This document shows, piece by piece, positions 10,478 to 21,415 of a stretch of 30,721 nucleotides of DNA. Made by a program: the position numbers and the translations under genes. The first letter of the stretch is position 1, and every line of letters starts with the position of its first letter. This stretch comes from Selaginella moellendorffii (taxonomy: Eukaryota; Streptophyta; Lycopodiopsida; Selaginellales; Selaginellaceae): assembly GCF_000143415.4 (NCBI RefSeq), contig NW_003314273.1, forward strand, positions 378,100 to 408,820, read 5' to 3'. The notes below the pieces were generated by a model, which was given only the letters and a program-made list of their open reading frames with translations, was not told the DNA's origin and searched no databases.

Positions 10478-12286
10478 ATGGGATCGCTCCAATCGCAGTC
10501 GCCATGGGCCGATCTCGCGAAGCAAGTCACTCGTCACAGGAAACTCAGCGAAGCCGAGCGCGAATCCAAGCGTCGAGACGGCAATTCCACCCATTTCTTC
10601 GCGGACCAGCTCAAGTCGTGCAAGAGCCTCACGAAGGGTCGTCAAATCCACACCCAGATCCTCGAGACAAAACACTACCGCAACATCTTCCTCGCCAATC
10701 TGGTGATCGAGATGTACGGCAAGTGTGGCAGCGCCGAGGAGGCGCTACGAGTGTTCGAGGATCTGAGCGAACCCAACATATTTTCCTGGAATATCCTTCT
10801 CGCGGCGTTGTCACGCAATGGCGAGATCGATCGCGCCAGGATGGCGTTCGAGAAGATGCCGGTGAGAGACGCGGTGTCGTGGAATGCGATGATCGCAACA
10901 TATGCCCAGAACGGGCATCTAGAGAAAGCCAAGAACTTCTTCGATCGAATGCCCAAGAAGAACTCCATCTCCTGGAACTCGCTGATCATGGCGTACGCGC
11001 ACAGTGGATTCGTAGGCGAGGCGCGAAATCTTCTCTTCGCGATGCCGCAATGGGATCCAGTGTCGTGGACAACGGTGATCGCAGCGTATGCCGCCGTGGG
11101 AGATAGCAAGGAGGCCGTGATCCTCTTCCGGATGATGGATCTCGAGGGGATTCCCGCGGATGGAGTGGCTTTCGCGGCGGTGCTGGATGCGTGCGCGAGC
11201 CACTCGACGCTGTCCGACGGCGCGGCGATCCACGCGAGCATCCTCGAGAGTGGATTCGCAATCAGCACGGTGGTTTCCACCGGATTGGTGAACATGTATG
11301 GGAAATGCGGCAGGCTGCGCGAGGCGAGGGCGATCTTCGATGCGATCGCGTTCCGGGAGAGGGATCTGGTGCTGTGGACGTCGATGATCGCGGCGTACGC
11401 GCAGTGGGGGCGCGGCGAGGCCGCGATCGAGGCGTTCCAGAGCATGCTCTTGGACGGGATCGCGGCAGACGAGGTCGTGTTCATCAGCGTTCTCTGCGCT
11501 TGCAGCCACGCCGGGCTGCTGGAGCTGGGCTGCCAGTACTTTGCGTCGATCGAGCCGGACTATCGGGTAGCGATCGGCGTCCACCACTACGCCTGCGCGA
11601 TCGATCTCTTGGGAAAGGCTGGCTGGCTGGACGAGGCCGAGAGCTTGATCGAGAGGATGCCGTTTGATCCGGACGGCGCTTGCTGGACGGCGCTTCTGGC
11701 AGCGTGCAAGCTTCACAAGGATGGAGATCGTGCGGAGAGGGCGAGCGAGCGGGCGATGGCACTGGATCCCGACAGCGCCGCTCCCTACGCGCTGCTGGTG
11801 AAGATCCAGGGTGGCGGCGAGGCCTCCGAGCAGACGACGCGGCGGCGATTGGAGCGAGGGGTGCGCAAGCTCGTCCCGGGGTGTAGCTCCATCGTGGTGA
11901 GGGATCGGGTGCACGAGTTCACGGCCGGGGCGATGGATCATCCCCGCGCGGCGGAGATCTACGAGGAGCTGGAGCGTTTGAGGGCCCCCCTGGCGGAGGC
12001 GGGCTACGTCCCGGACACCGGAGTGGTGATCCAGGCGGTGGACGAGCGCGAGAAGGAGCGGATCGTGCTCGCGCACAGCGAGAAACTGGCAGTGGCGTTT
12101 GGGCTGCTCGCGACGCCCGCGAATTCGCCGCTGCGCGTCGTCAACAATCTCCGGATGTGCTCCGATTGCCACTCCGCCATGAAATTCATCGCGTCCATCA
12201 CCCGGCGCGAGATTGTGGTGCGCGATCTCATTCGTTTCCACCGCTTTGACGAGCAAGGGCGTTGTTCTTGCGGGGATTACTGGTGA
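10478..12286 (+). CDS. Pentatricopeptide repeat protein, PLS class with E and DYW domains
   Basis: Intronless, 602 residues. The start is the ATG at 10478; the frame is open slightly further upstream but without another ATG. After ~50 residues it contains successive PPR motifs, for example NIFLANLVIEMYGKCG, AVSWNAMIATYAQNG, NSISWNSLIMAYAHSG and LVLWTSMIAAYAQWG, each ending in the typical turn. The C-terminal DYW cytidine-deaminase domain keeps its zinc ligands: HSEK (H533, E535), CSDC (C561, C564), and the end is GRCSCGDYW. DYW proteins act in mitochondria or plastids, binding one or a few RNA sites and converting C to U. The family is greatly expanded in lycophytes, which edit organelle RNA massively. 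The N-terminus is not a clear transit peptide by eye, so which organelle is open, and the RNA target cannot be read from here. Confidence 0.96.
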   Translation: MGSLQSQSPWADLAKQVTRHRKLSEAERESKRRDGNSTHFFADQLKSCKSLTKGRQIHTQILETKHYRNIFLANLVIEMYGKCGSAEEALRVFEDLSEPNIFSWNILLAALSRNGEIDRARMAFEKMPVRDAVSWNAMIATYAQNGHLEKAKNFFDRMPKKNSISWNSLIMAYAHSGFVGEARNLLFAMPQWDPVSWTTVIAAYAAVGDSKEAVILFRMMDLEGIPADGVAFAAVLDACASHSTLSDGAAIHASILESGFAISTVVSTGLVNMYGKCGRLREARAIFDAIAFRERDLVLWTSMIAAYAQWGRGEAAIEAFQSMLLDGIAADEVVFISVLCACSHAGLLELGCQYFASIEPDYRVAIGVHHYACAIDLLGKAGWLDEAESLIERMPFDPDGACWTALLAACKLHKDGDRAERASERAMALDPDSAAPYALLVKIQGGGEASEQTTRRRLERGVRKLVPGCSSIVVRDRVHEFTAGAMDHPRAAEIYEELERLRAPLAEAGYVPDTGVVIQAVDEREKERIVLAHSEKLAVAFGLLATPANSPLRVVNNLRMCSDCHSAMKFIASITRREIVVRDLIRFHRFDEQGRCSCGDYW

Positions 12287-12423
12287 GTCAACGAGTCAAC
12301 GAGTAAATTCTAGGGCAGCCGAATTTCTAGCGTTAGATATTTTTGGGGGCGATTCTTTTCTTCCCTCACATGTTTGTGTCTCATATTTGCTTTCCCTTTC
12401 TACCCTAGCTCGAGCTCCCAGCT

Positions 12424-13895
<1,472 letters not shown>

Positions 13896-13977
13896 GAGAG
13901 CTCCATAGCTCATATCAATGTAAATACATTAACTATTATCTATCTAAACCACCAGGATACCGTACTTTACGTACGAA

Positions 13978-13983
13978 AATAAA
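13978..13983 (+). terminator. Candidate polyadenylation signal of the RD19-like gene
   Basis: AATAAA lies 83 bp after the stop codon, in AT-rich 3' flanking DNA, at a usual distance for a plant near-upstream element. Plant poly(A) signals are loose, so this is a candidate only. Confidence 0.4.
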
Positions 13984-14117
13984 CACGGAATGGATATTCT
14001 TCTTATGTCCGTACTGCCCTTTTTTATGCCTTTCCAAAGCCTAAAAATTTTTTTTTGTTGGTTTTTTGGTTATGGTGTTGCGGCGAGTGGAAATTTCGAG
14101 ACGATAGATCTGTGAAG

Positions 14118-14201
14118 GTACGTGATCCCTAGCGGCGCCATGGCGGAGCTCCGCGAAACCCCTTCCTTGATCTTCGCCATGGCTGATCGATTCTTTCCCA
14201 G
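14118..14201 (+). other. Probable 5'UTR intron of SMG7
   Basis: The sequence runs GTGAAG|GTACGTGATC ... ATTCTTTCCCAG|GCATTG, with a good donor and a pyrimidine-rich acceptor, and at 84 nt it has the size of the other introns here. It holds two ATGs (14140 and 14179) in one frame. If retained, that frame makes a 25-codon upstream ORF ending at TAG 14215-14217, just before the main start at 14221; splicing removes both ATGs. Inferred from sequence only. Confidence 0.5.
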
Positions 14202-14220
14202 GCATTGTCGATGGTAGTGG

Positions 14221-17182
14221 ATGACGACCGTCTTAGGTGATGCCGACGGCGCCGGAGGAGAACGCATCCATAGCCAGGTAAGATTGCGCTCTTCCTCGCG
14301 CTGGCTGGCTCGCTCGCGTTCCTCGGGGCTAGGGCAGAAGGATTGATCCCCCTTTTCTTGTAGGTTATCGAGCTAGAGAAGCAGCTGAGAGCCAAGAGCA
14401 AGGAAAAGAAGGATGTGCGCAGCTTGAGGACCAAATTCCGCGAGAAGAGCGTGGCGATCATATTGGGAGACCCCGAGTTTGCCGAGAAGCGTGACATCGG
14501 GGCGTCGCTATGGCACCTCGTCTTCTACAACGTGATAGAGGAGTTTCGGGGCAGGATTCGCGCTGCCGCCTCCGCCGCCGCCGGGGGAAAGGCAGTGAAC
14601 CTCCGCAAACTCTTGGGTGACTTTCGCGAGTTCATCGCCGACGCCACGAAGTTCTACTGTGGCCTCGTCTTGAAGATCAAGAAAAAGTATGGCTTGGCAC
14701 AGGAAGGCCTTGAAGGTGGCGACTCCGACGCTCTGGGGGTAGATAGTAAGAGGCTGACTTACTTCCGGAGGTCTTGCTATAGGATCTTTATACATCTGGG
14801 TGATCTCGCTCGCTACAAGGAGCAGAATCCCGACAGTGAGAACTACTCGCCGGATTGGAAGCTACCAGCTAGTTATTATTTCAAGGCTGTGAAGCTATGG
14901 CCGGCTACTGGGCATCCTCATAACCAGGTACGTTATGGACTTCCAGATATTAAAGCTGGCTCCTTTCTCATTCCCCTTGGTTTTTTTTTCTTTTTGCAGC
15001 TCGCTGTTTTAGCAACTTACTCGCACAATGACTTCCTTGCCGTGTATCACTACTTTAGGAGCCTTGCAGTCGATGACCCCTTCGTTACGGCGAGAGATAA
15101 CCTGGTTCTTCTTTTTGAAAGGGTTTGTTTTCTTGTCTGCCGTTGCATTTTGTTGACGTGTTGCTTGTCACAGAATCGTCAGCAGTATAGTGAGCTATTA
15201 GAGAAGAAACGCTCTTTGGATGTCCATAAAAAAAAGCCCGCGAAGGAGCACGCGAAAGACGCTGAGAAAAAGCATTCCGGTGACGACGAAACCGAACTAT
15301 TGCGAACCTTCTTTATCCGTTTCGTGCGGCTGAATGGAATACTTTTCACCAGAACAAGGTACCACTTTTATTTGTTCCTCCAACGCTGTACTAATGCTAG
15401 TTTTCCTTTACCAGCCTTGAAACGTTCTCTGAAGTCTATCAAGAAAGCGTTCGCGACTTGGAGAAATTACTGGCTCTGGACGTTTCAACTCTGGAAGGAC
15501 TATTTTCACCCGAGCTACGGAAAAACTCAGACGTTCCTGGGTTGGCGCTCGTGGTACTTCAACTTGTCACAGTCCTCATATATTCCGTCCCGAGTGGGAG
15601 TTCTCGCAGCAGCTACGCAGACGTTCTTCAGCACTCGACTATGTCCAGGCACGCACTCGCGGCAGCTTTCAAGATTGTCGGGTGCTTCATGTCATCTTGC
15701 ACGAAGTTCAAGGATATAGGCGAAAGTCCTTTTATGCCAGCATGCCTGGTTTTCTTAGAATGGCTGGCCTACAAGCAGGAGTGGGCGATTGGTAGAACGG
15801 TAGAAGATGACAAACAGTACGGTGCACAGGGTTTTTTCTGGAAGGAAGCCTTGGCTCTGCTCAACACGGTCTGTGAGGCTGAAAGTTGGGATGGGGTTGC
15901 AGATGAAGCTAGTCCGACTGCCTTATGGGAAGACCATGAGCTGAGGGGCTTCACTCCATTACTTTCGGCACAGCTCAGACTAGAGTATGACAATAAGCAG
16001 CCTGAAGAAGCGGCGGCTTTGCGACTGCGAAGGCTTTTGTCTGCGGGGAAGTCTATTGCAGAGCTAGTGGATGCTAGTGATACTGGTGCAGGCCTCGCCT
16101 TCGACAAAGACATGGTTAGATTTTTCTTAGCAGGGAACCACATGGACAGGAGGTCTAGAGAAAAGGTGGTGCTCTCGAAAGTGCCTGAGCAGGCAGCTAA
16201 ACAGGAGCCTAAACAGGAGCCTTCCGGACAAATGCTAGTTACTGAACCACCCGCATCAGCTTCCAGCGTTCCTGTCAATGAAGACGAAGACGACGAAGTT
16301 ATAGTTTTCAAGCCTGCGGTCAAGGTTTCCCCTCCAGTTCTCACCGAGAGGAATGATGGTATGGTCCAGGCAGGGACGGTTACGCCGCAGGTCCGGGACG
16401 ATTTGGTGCCGCCGTTGGTTCGAGGCGATCAACTGGTGCCTCAAATCCCGGAAGACTTTCCCGCGCCTCCAATCCCTGACGACTTCGCTGCGCCACCACA
16501 AGCTCGGGATGATTTCGCCGCCACCGCCCAGCTACGGGACGACTTTGCGGCGCTCGGTCGAGAGGAACAAGCTCGTGACGACTTCGCTGCGCAGCCCCCG
16601 CAAGCTCGAGACGACTTTATGGCACGGCAGGAGTTCGTGTCACAACAAGCTCGGGAGGAGCTTGCGGCGCTCGTCCGAGACGACTTCGCGGCGCGAGCAA
16701 AGCTGAACAGCGTGCGGCCTCCGCCGGGCTTCGGGCCAATACCGCAGAGGGCCGTCTCAAAGTGGAACGAAGGCTATCGGAGTCCTGCTCCTCAGTCGTT
16801 ATTCGGGACAAACTTCGGCATATGGTCGAACAACATTCCAGTGCCGAAGAGCACAGCGTATCCTTTTCCCGGCATGGGAATGCGAACGCTCCAGCAGATC
16901 GAGCAGCAGCAGCAGCAGCAACAGGCGATTCCAATGCCGCCTTTCCAGCCACCGCAACCTTTGTATAACTCTTGGAAGATTAGCGATACGAATGCCCTCG
17001 AGCTCCAGCTCCAGCAGCTCCACCAGCAGCAGCAGGAGCAACACCAGTTGCATTTGCAACTGCAGCAGCAACTCCAGCAGCAGCCCCCGCAGCCTCCGCA
17101 ACCTCAGCATCCGCCGCCGCCGCCGCAGCACCAGCAAGCAGCCTTTCGACCATACTGTCCGCATGATCCGTTCGTCTCATAA
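14221..17182 (+). CDS. SMG7: SMG7-like nonsense-mediated decay factor (EST1 family), 5 coding exons
   Basis: Exons 14221-14277, 14364-14927, 15000-15122, 15174-15358 and 15415-17182 give 898 residues. The N-terminal half matches the 14-3-3-like/TPR and EST1 regions of plant SMG7: FREKSVAIILGDPEFAEK, SLWHLVFYNVIEEFRGRI, YRIFIHLGDLARYKEQ, YYFKAVKLWPATGHPHNQLA, TYSHNDFLAVYHYFRSLA. A later DDEVIVFKPA (near residue 603) is a motif I know from plant SMG7. SMG7 binds phosphorylated UPF1 and commits NMD targets to decay; in Arabidopsis it also helps meiotic exit. The C-terminal third is low complexity: a degenerate RDDFAA repeat (about residues 635-738), then two Gln-rich tracts (near 804 and 840-885). 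I chose ATG 14221 because only this frame splices at phase 0 onto VIELEKQL; an in-frame TAG precedes it. Flanking UTR introns are listed separately. Confidence 0.92.
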
Positions 17183-17184
17183 AC

Positions 17185-17238
17185 GTAAGCTCTTATCACC
17201 TTTTCTGGCGCGTTTGTTCTGACTGTGTGATCTCACAG
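17185..17238 (+). other. Probable first 3'UTR intron of SMG7
   Basis: The donor AC|GTAAGC begins two bases after the SMG7 stop codon (TAA 17180-17182), and the acceptor is TGATCTCACAG|GTCG. At 54 nt it fits the intron size of this genome. Lying within 50 nt of the stop, this junction alone would not trigger decay. Confidence 0.55.
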
Positions 17239-17328
17239 GTCGAAGATGATTGTGCGCACGAGCTTCCAGATGCGTGGCATCTAAAAAGCTGTATGAGATC
17301 CAACTCGCCATCTACGCAGGAGAACAAG

Positions 17329-17392
17329 GTAAGAAATGAAGAAAAACTCGATCAGTTTTTGTTCCTCATTAGTTTGCTTTTCTTCCATGCAG
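17329..17392 (+). other. Probable second 3'UTR intron of SMG7
   Basis: Donor GAACAAG|GTAAGAAA and acceptor TTTTCTTCCATGCAG|ACG are both strong; 64 nt. After removal of the first 3'UTR intron the exon junction lies about 92 nt downstream of the stop codon, beyond the ~50-55 nt limit, so an exon-junction complex here should mark the mRNA for NMD. Confidence 0.6.
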
Positions 17393-17506
17393 ACGTTCCA
17401 AAGTTCTCACAATCGATTTGCAACACTAGACCCATGGTGGAAACTCTTAATTTGTTTCCAACCAAAGACATTCAATTTCTTCTCTAAATTTACAACACTA
17501 CCTTAG

Positions 17507-17512
17507 AATAAA
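17507..17512 (+). terminator. Candidate polyadenylation signal of SMG7
   Basis: AATAAA lies about 115 nt beyond the second 3'UTR intron and 31 bp before the stop codon of the convergent SERINC gene, so the 3' ends of the two transcripts probably overlap. Confidence 0.35.
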
Positions 17513-17542
17513 CTCGATGATATTTGCTTACTTTGCATGCGT

Positions 17543-19096
17543 TTAGAAGAAGTCTCGATCTGGAAGAACGAGTGGAGCTATGAGTGACCAAATGTATAGC
17601 GCCGATGTGAACCACATTGTGCCAATCCGGACCCATACCGAAGGCCAGCCAACGTCGATAGCATCCTTGTCTCCGGGATTTCCCCATCCGGTGAGCAACA
17701 TAGCCGAGTACATGCTCGCGAGAGCAAAGACGAGATAAAAGAACGAGTAGACCGTGACAGGACAGTGCTGGGACGATTTCTTTGCTTCGTGAAAGTTGTG
17801 CTCAGATCCAGCGCCACTTAGTTTATGGCTGTTTTCAAGATCTCTCCTTGAGAGCAAAGGTTGCAAAGGAGCATCTGGAAGAAGAATTGAGTAGAACAAC
17901 CCACAAAGCTGCTGTATCGTTACCTTCCTCGCGAGGAGCTGGCGGTGACAGGAAAGTGGTCGAAGAGCCTGCTCGAGCCGCGGAGTATATCACGGAGATA
18001 AGCGTGGTGGCCATTCCCATGACAAGCGTGTTTGTAGAAACCACCTCGGCGTGCTTGGGCACTCCGATGCACTCGTAGTCTCGTGGCTCGCTTGACAATG
18101 CACTGTAGCATAAGTACATGCAGTAGAGCGCTATCACCGAAGCAGGCAGCAGGCTCCCATTCACCTAGAACAAAAAAAAACCATCCTTCACACTCAGCAA
18201 AAAAAACGCCATTACCTGAGGATGCACAGAGATAGCAGCGAAAGCGATGCCGAGAGATAGTGAGGTCGTGATAAAGAAGAGATTGAGCTCGCAATCTTGA
18301 TAAGCAGGATTGAACCACTTATACAGGTACCCCGAGAAAACAAAGGTCGTGATGTAGCACACAAAGGACACAGCAAGCAAGGCGTTATACCTGTGAAGTG
18401 TGAATCTTGTTATACGTATGAGGAAAAGAAACTAGGAAGAACATTACCAGAACTGACTCTCTTTGGCAATCCACGCAGCATTCCAGTTGTATGTGAAATC
18501 CAAAAGCACGACCATCTGGACCAGGAGAAACAAGCCAGACCCAAACCTCGAGAGTCTTCCTGACAGAAGAACAAAAACTATGGTTGTAAATCCAAGAGAA
18601 AGAAACACTAGATTTACCATAAGCATCCACGATGTCGTTGGGAAGAAGGATGAGGCAAAGCACAGTGAGACCAGACCAGATGATAAGCTTGATCATCCAG
18701 TTGCCACGATGCCAAAAGTCCCTGTGATTGCTTTGGTACTTAACTCCAAACATAAGCAGCGCCATTCCTATGAAGAACGAGAAACTCCCAAAGCACACGC
18801 GTAGAACAGCTTGTGTGGCAAACCAATCCTTGCCAGGCGAGTAAGGGAAGTGATTGATCCCTGCCACAAGCGAAAAAAGAATAAAATGTTGGTGCAAATC
18901 GCAAGAACTTACACGGGATTTTCTCCAAGATTGGCCATGCGTGGTCGCGCAGCATCCATGCGAGCAGCAAAGAGAGCGCGAAGAGGTTGCAATATGCGAT
19001 TCTTGCTGATTGGCGAGAGATGCTGCTCGCTAATCCCTTACAAGCCTGGCAAGCGCAAGCCGCGCAGCAGGAGGCTAGACAAGATGTCCCCCACAT
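17543..19096 (-). CDS. SERINC/TMS1 family multi-pass membrane protein, 6 exons
   Basis: Exons, coding order: 19096-18913, 18860-18618, 18559-18448, 18390-18216, 18164-17924, 17874-17543; 428 residues, the usual family length. The start MWGTSCLASCCAACACQACK has the Cys-rich N-terminus of SERINCs. Around ten hydrophobic segments follow, with family blocks PWINHFPYSPGKDWFATQAV, FGSFSFFIGMALLMFGV, RFGSGLFLLVQMVVLLDFTY, NGSLLPASVIALYCMYLCYS and SFFYLVFALASMYSAMLLT, then GWPSVWVRIGTMWFTSALYI near the end. Animal members are described as serine-incorporating carriers or lipid scramblases; the role in plants is little known. The loop with DAPLQPLLSRRDLENS to the HCPVTVY segment is the usual variable cytosolic linker. 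It converges on SMG7. A decayed PPR relic lies in front of it on the other strand, beginning within ~100 bp, so its promoter must be compact or overlap that relic. Confidence 0.95.
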
Positions 19097-19149
19097 CGCT
19101 CGCTGGATCGAGAGAAGCAAAACCCTAGAATTTGATTACATTGTCCCTC

Positions 19150-19740
19150 GCTTTAGGGCTTATGCAAATGCCAAGTGTCTCCTCGCTTCTGGCGCTCAAG
19201 GAATGCGGCAGCGCGCGTCTGCGATCCAATCCAGTGCGCTGGAATCTGGCTGCCAAGGGACAGGATTGCGAGAGCTTGAGGAGGAGCTGCGTAGAGAAGG
19301 GGGCAGAAATCCATTGCCTGGCTGCGAAAAATGGATTGGAAGAAGATATCTTCGTGGCGAGTAGCTTGGATGCTCTTTGGGTCTTTTGCAGCATGGTTTT
19401 CGGCTACGTGTAAAGCGGGGAGTTAGCGATTGGATTGGAGCTGTTTGCTCGGATGCAGTGATCCGGGAGATCAAACATTTGTCGCGGCAATCAAGGCGTG
19501 CAGTAGCTTAGCAGTGAAAGAAGAAGCACAAAAGAGAAAAGGTTGCAAGGTGGTCGTGAAGGAAAGATCGTTGGAGAAAGGAAGAGTGATCCACGCTTAG
19601 GCAGCCAGCCGTGGATGCGACCGAGTTATATTTGTGTCGAGCACCTTGGTGAAGATGTATCTCAAAGTGCGGGCGTCGAGTCTTTGACGGGATTCCACGC
19701 AAGAATGTGGTATCTTGGATGGCAATCAGGAAACTAATGG
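19150..19740 (+). pseudogene. Decayed PPR gene relic
   Basis: PPR-like pieces are spread over several frames: GAEIHCLAAKNGLEEDIFVA (a Q-IH..A..G....F..SL motif), FVAAIKACSSLA, then IFVSSTLVKMYLK, then VFDGIPRKNVVSWMAI. Each is typical of PLS-class PPR proteins, and their order fits one or two repeats. In-frame stops interrupt them (TAA near 19411, TGA near 19458, TAG near 19594), and the last motif needs a frame change near 19675. No complete repeat array or C-terminal domain is left, so it cannot be functional. It may be a partial duplicate of another PPR gene; it is not obviously copied from the intact PPR gene in this window. Confidence 0.75.
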
Positions 19741-20596
19741 TAACTTTGGAACTCTTTGTGCTGATGCAGCATTCACCACACATTTTTCTGGTATGCTTTG
19801 CTTAGCTTTACCTTTTATAGCTAAGGGAAGAAAGGTTTTTTATTTTTAGTACTGAATCCAAGCCATAAAACTAAAATGCAAATTAAACCTAATTAAACCC
19901 AAAATGGTGGCAAGGTGCAAACATCATGAGCCGACGGAGGCTGAGCATGGTGTTGGTAACGCTCCTGGGAACTGGCACCACGTCTTCTCCACGCTCATCA
20001 CCAGCCTCCCCATGGCACCGAAGTATTGCATCTCTGGCGGCTTGCCCTGCAACACCCACACCACACCACCCATGCCCAATCCGGATCTAGATCCGCGTAG
20101 GAGCAAGCCACACTAGAACCCTGATCACCACCACCACCACCACCACCACCATCCACGAGATACAAAGTCCCGATGAAGCTCCGGGACTCCACCAGCGACA
20201 TCTTTGACTGGAAGAACTTGCGAGATGATCCGCAGCATGGTGCAGTACCCGTAGATGATCTCGGACATATGCTCCCACGTCTTGCCCTGGACGAGCATGG
20301 CATAGCCTATGCGCAGCGCCGGCGATGGCGTCCACCATGCGGTGGAACCACCTGATGTGCGTCACGCAGCATAGCCTCGTAGCTCAGCCTGCCATACCAC
20401 ATCACCTCTCTTGGGCCGCCCTTCTGGAGCAGCTCTCTGTCCAGCAGCACCTTGCAGACGCGCTCTGGGAGATGGAGCTCGTCGCAAAGATACCCAAAGG
20501 TCCTCTGGTGGAGATCCCTGCCCTGGTGCATCCCGTGTCGGGAAGCACAAGGTCCACGTCACTAGCCACATCATATATCCTCACCAACCGTCAAGA
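19741..20596. other. Intergenic stretch with decayed coding-like sequence and a CCA repeat
   Basis: No intact gene is seen. The minus strand between about 19,924 and 20,570 has protein-like patches in shifting frames, for example DELHLPERVCKVLLDRELLQ (near 20,450) and QGKTWEHMSEIIYGYCTML (near 20,250), which suggests an old, broken gene that I cannot assign. A perfect (CAC)n run of about 30 bp sits at ~20,122-20,152 and may be a microsatellite insertion in that relic. 19,790-19,900 is AT-rich without features. Confidence 0.3.
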
Positions 20597-20958
20597 ATCA
20601 GAGAGGTAAGATCCTCATGGCTCACCACTGGCGCCCAAAACAGAACCGTAATGACGAGGATGAGCGAGAACGTGCAAGGGCTCTAGCCGTCCTTGCTAGA
20701 GTGGAGAAAAAGATCCGCGACCGGAAACGCCACGAGCAGCTTTGCCCACAGTGTAGGCGCGTGTGCAGTGCTTGTGGACGCCCTTTCCCCGCGTCTCACT
20801 CCCGTCAATAAAATAGATGGCATTGTACATTGGCAAGCTTAAGGGGATGATGCAAGAGCTTAAGGAGGCTGGCACCCTGTCTCGGACGATTATGCCAAAG
20901 CTTTCCTTCTCTATTCGGTTTCTTCTGAACTCCAACCGTCTTCCTCCATGCTCTCCTT
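20597..20958 (+). repeat. Left arm of a ~350-bp inverted repeat (copia leader plus start of gag)
   Basis: This arm reads, on the plus strand, nearly the same sequence as the minus strand of 21274-21620. Both code the same ~75-residue shadow peptide starting MEFRRNRIEKESFGIIVRDR. Differences are few point changes and a ~14-bp insertion here near 20,613-20,627. The arm begins inside the retrotransposon primer-binding site (ATCAGAG kept, the preceding TGGT lost) and stops abruptly at ~20,958 within gag. Confidence 0.85.
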
Positions 20959-21415
20959 TGTATCCGTTTGGTGTTTGCTTTCTTAGCTCGACATTCTCGC
21001 TCTATATGCCCCATCTTCCCGCAGTAGGTACACGGCCCCTTCTTTTTCTTGTTTCCATTTGTGGTCTAGCCAGGTGTTGGTGTCGCAGGAGAACTGGCAA
21101 ATCCGCGAGAATTCCCACGCTTCTTGGCATTTCCATTTCCTGACTTCTTGCCGATGAACAAAGCCTGATCACGAGCAGAATCTGAGGACGTCGTGCCTGC
21201 TTTTCGCTCCAGAAGCTTGCGCTCTTCTTCCAAGAGATTGGATTAGAGCTCGTCTAGGGTCTTTCCTGTAACGAAGGAGAGCATGGAGGAAGACGGTTGG
21301 AGTTCAGAAGAAACCGAATAGAGAAGGAAAGCTTTGGCATAATCGTCCGAGACAGGGTGCCAGCCTCCTTAAGCTCTTGCATCATCCCCTTAAGCTTGCC
21401 AATGTACAATGCCAT
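20959..21415 (-). pseudogene. Ty1/copia gag fragment with zinc knuckle (decayed)
   Basis: Read on the minus strand, the segment begins at ATG 21415 with IGKLKGMMQELKEAGT, the gag helix of copia elements. After a frame change it continues through a SFVTGKTLDEL block and EERKLLERKA, to a perfect CX2CX4HX4C zinc knuckle, CTYCGKMGHIEREC, near 21,005-21,045. In-frame stops (for example at ~21,244 and ~21,070) and the frame change show that it is dead. Gag would form the virus-like particle and the knuckle would bind the RNA genome. Protease and integrase are missing; at the left end the frame runs into the opposite arm of the inverted repeat. Confidence 0.8.

Noticed and set aside
10675-11484. 269-residue open frame on the minus strand
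   Set aside because: Another antisense shadow of the PPR gene; Ser/Ile/Ala-rich peptide without motifs.
10919-12256. 445-residue open frame on the minus strand
   Set aside because: It is the antisense of the intact PPR-DYW gene; its open state follows from GC-rich codon use of the sense strand, and its peptide (many His/Arg/Asp) resembles no family.
12284-12303. Short direct repeat GAGTCAAC at the PPR stop codon
   Set aside because: Only two copies of 8 bp; no functional pattern and likely replication slippage.
18987-19364. 125-residue plus-strand frame overlapping the SERINC start
   Set aside because: Its first part is antisense to SERINC exon 1 and its second part lies out of frame with the PPR relic motifs; no homology seen.
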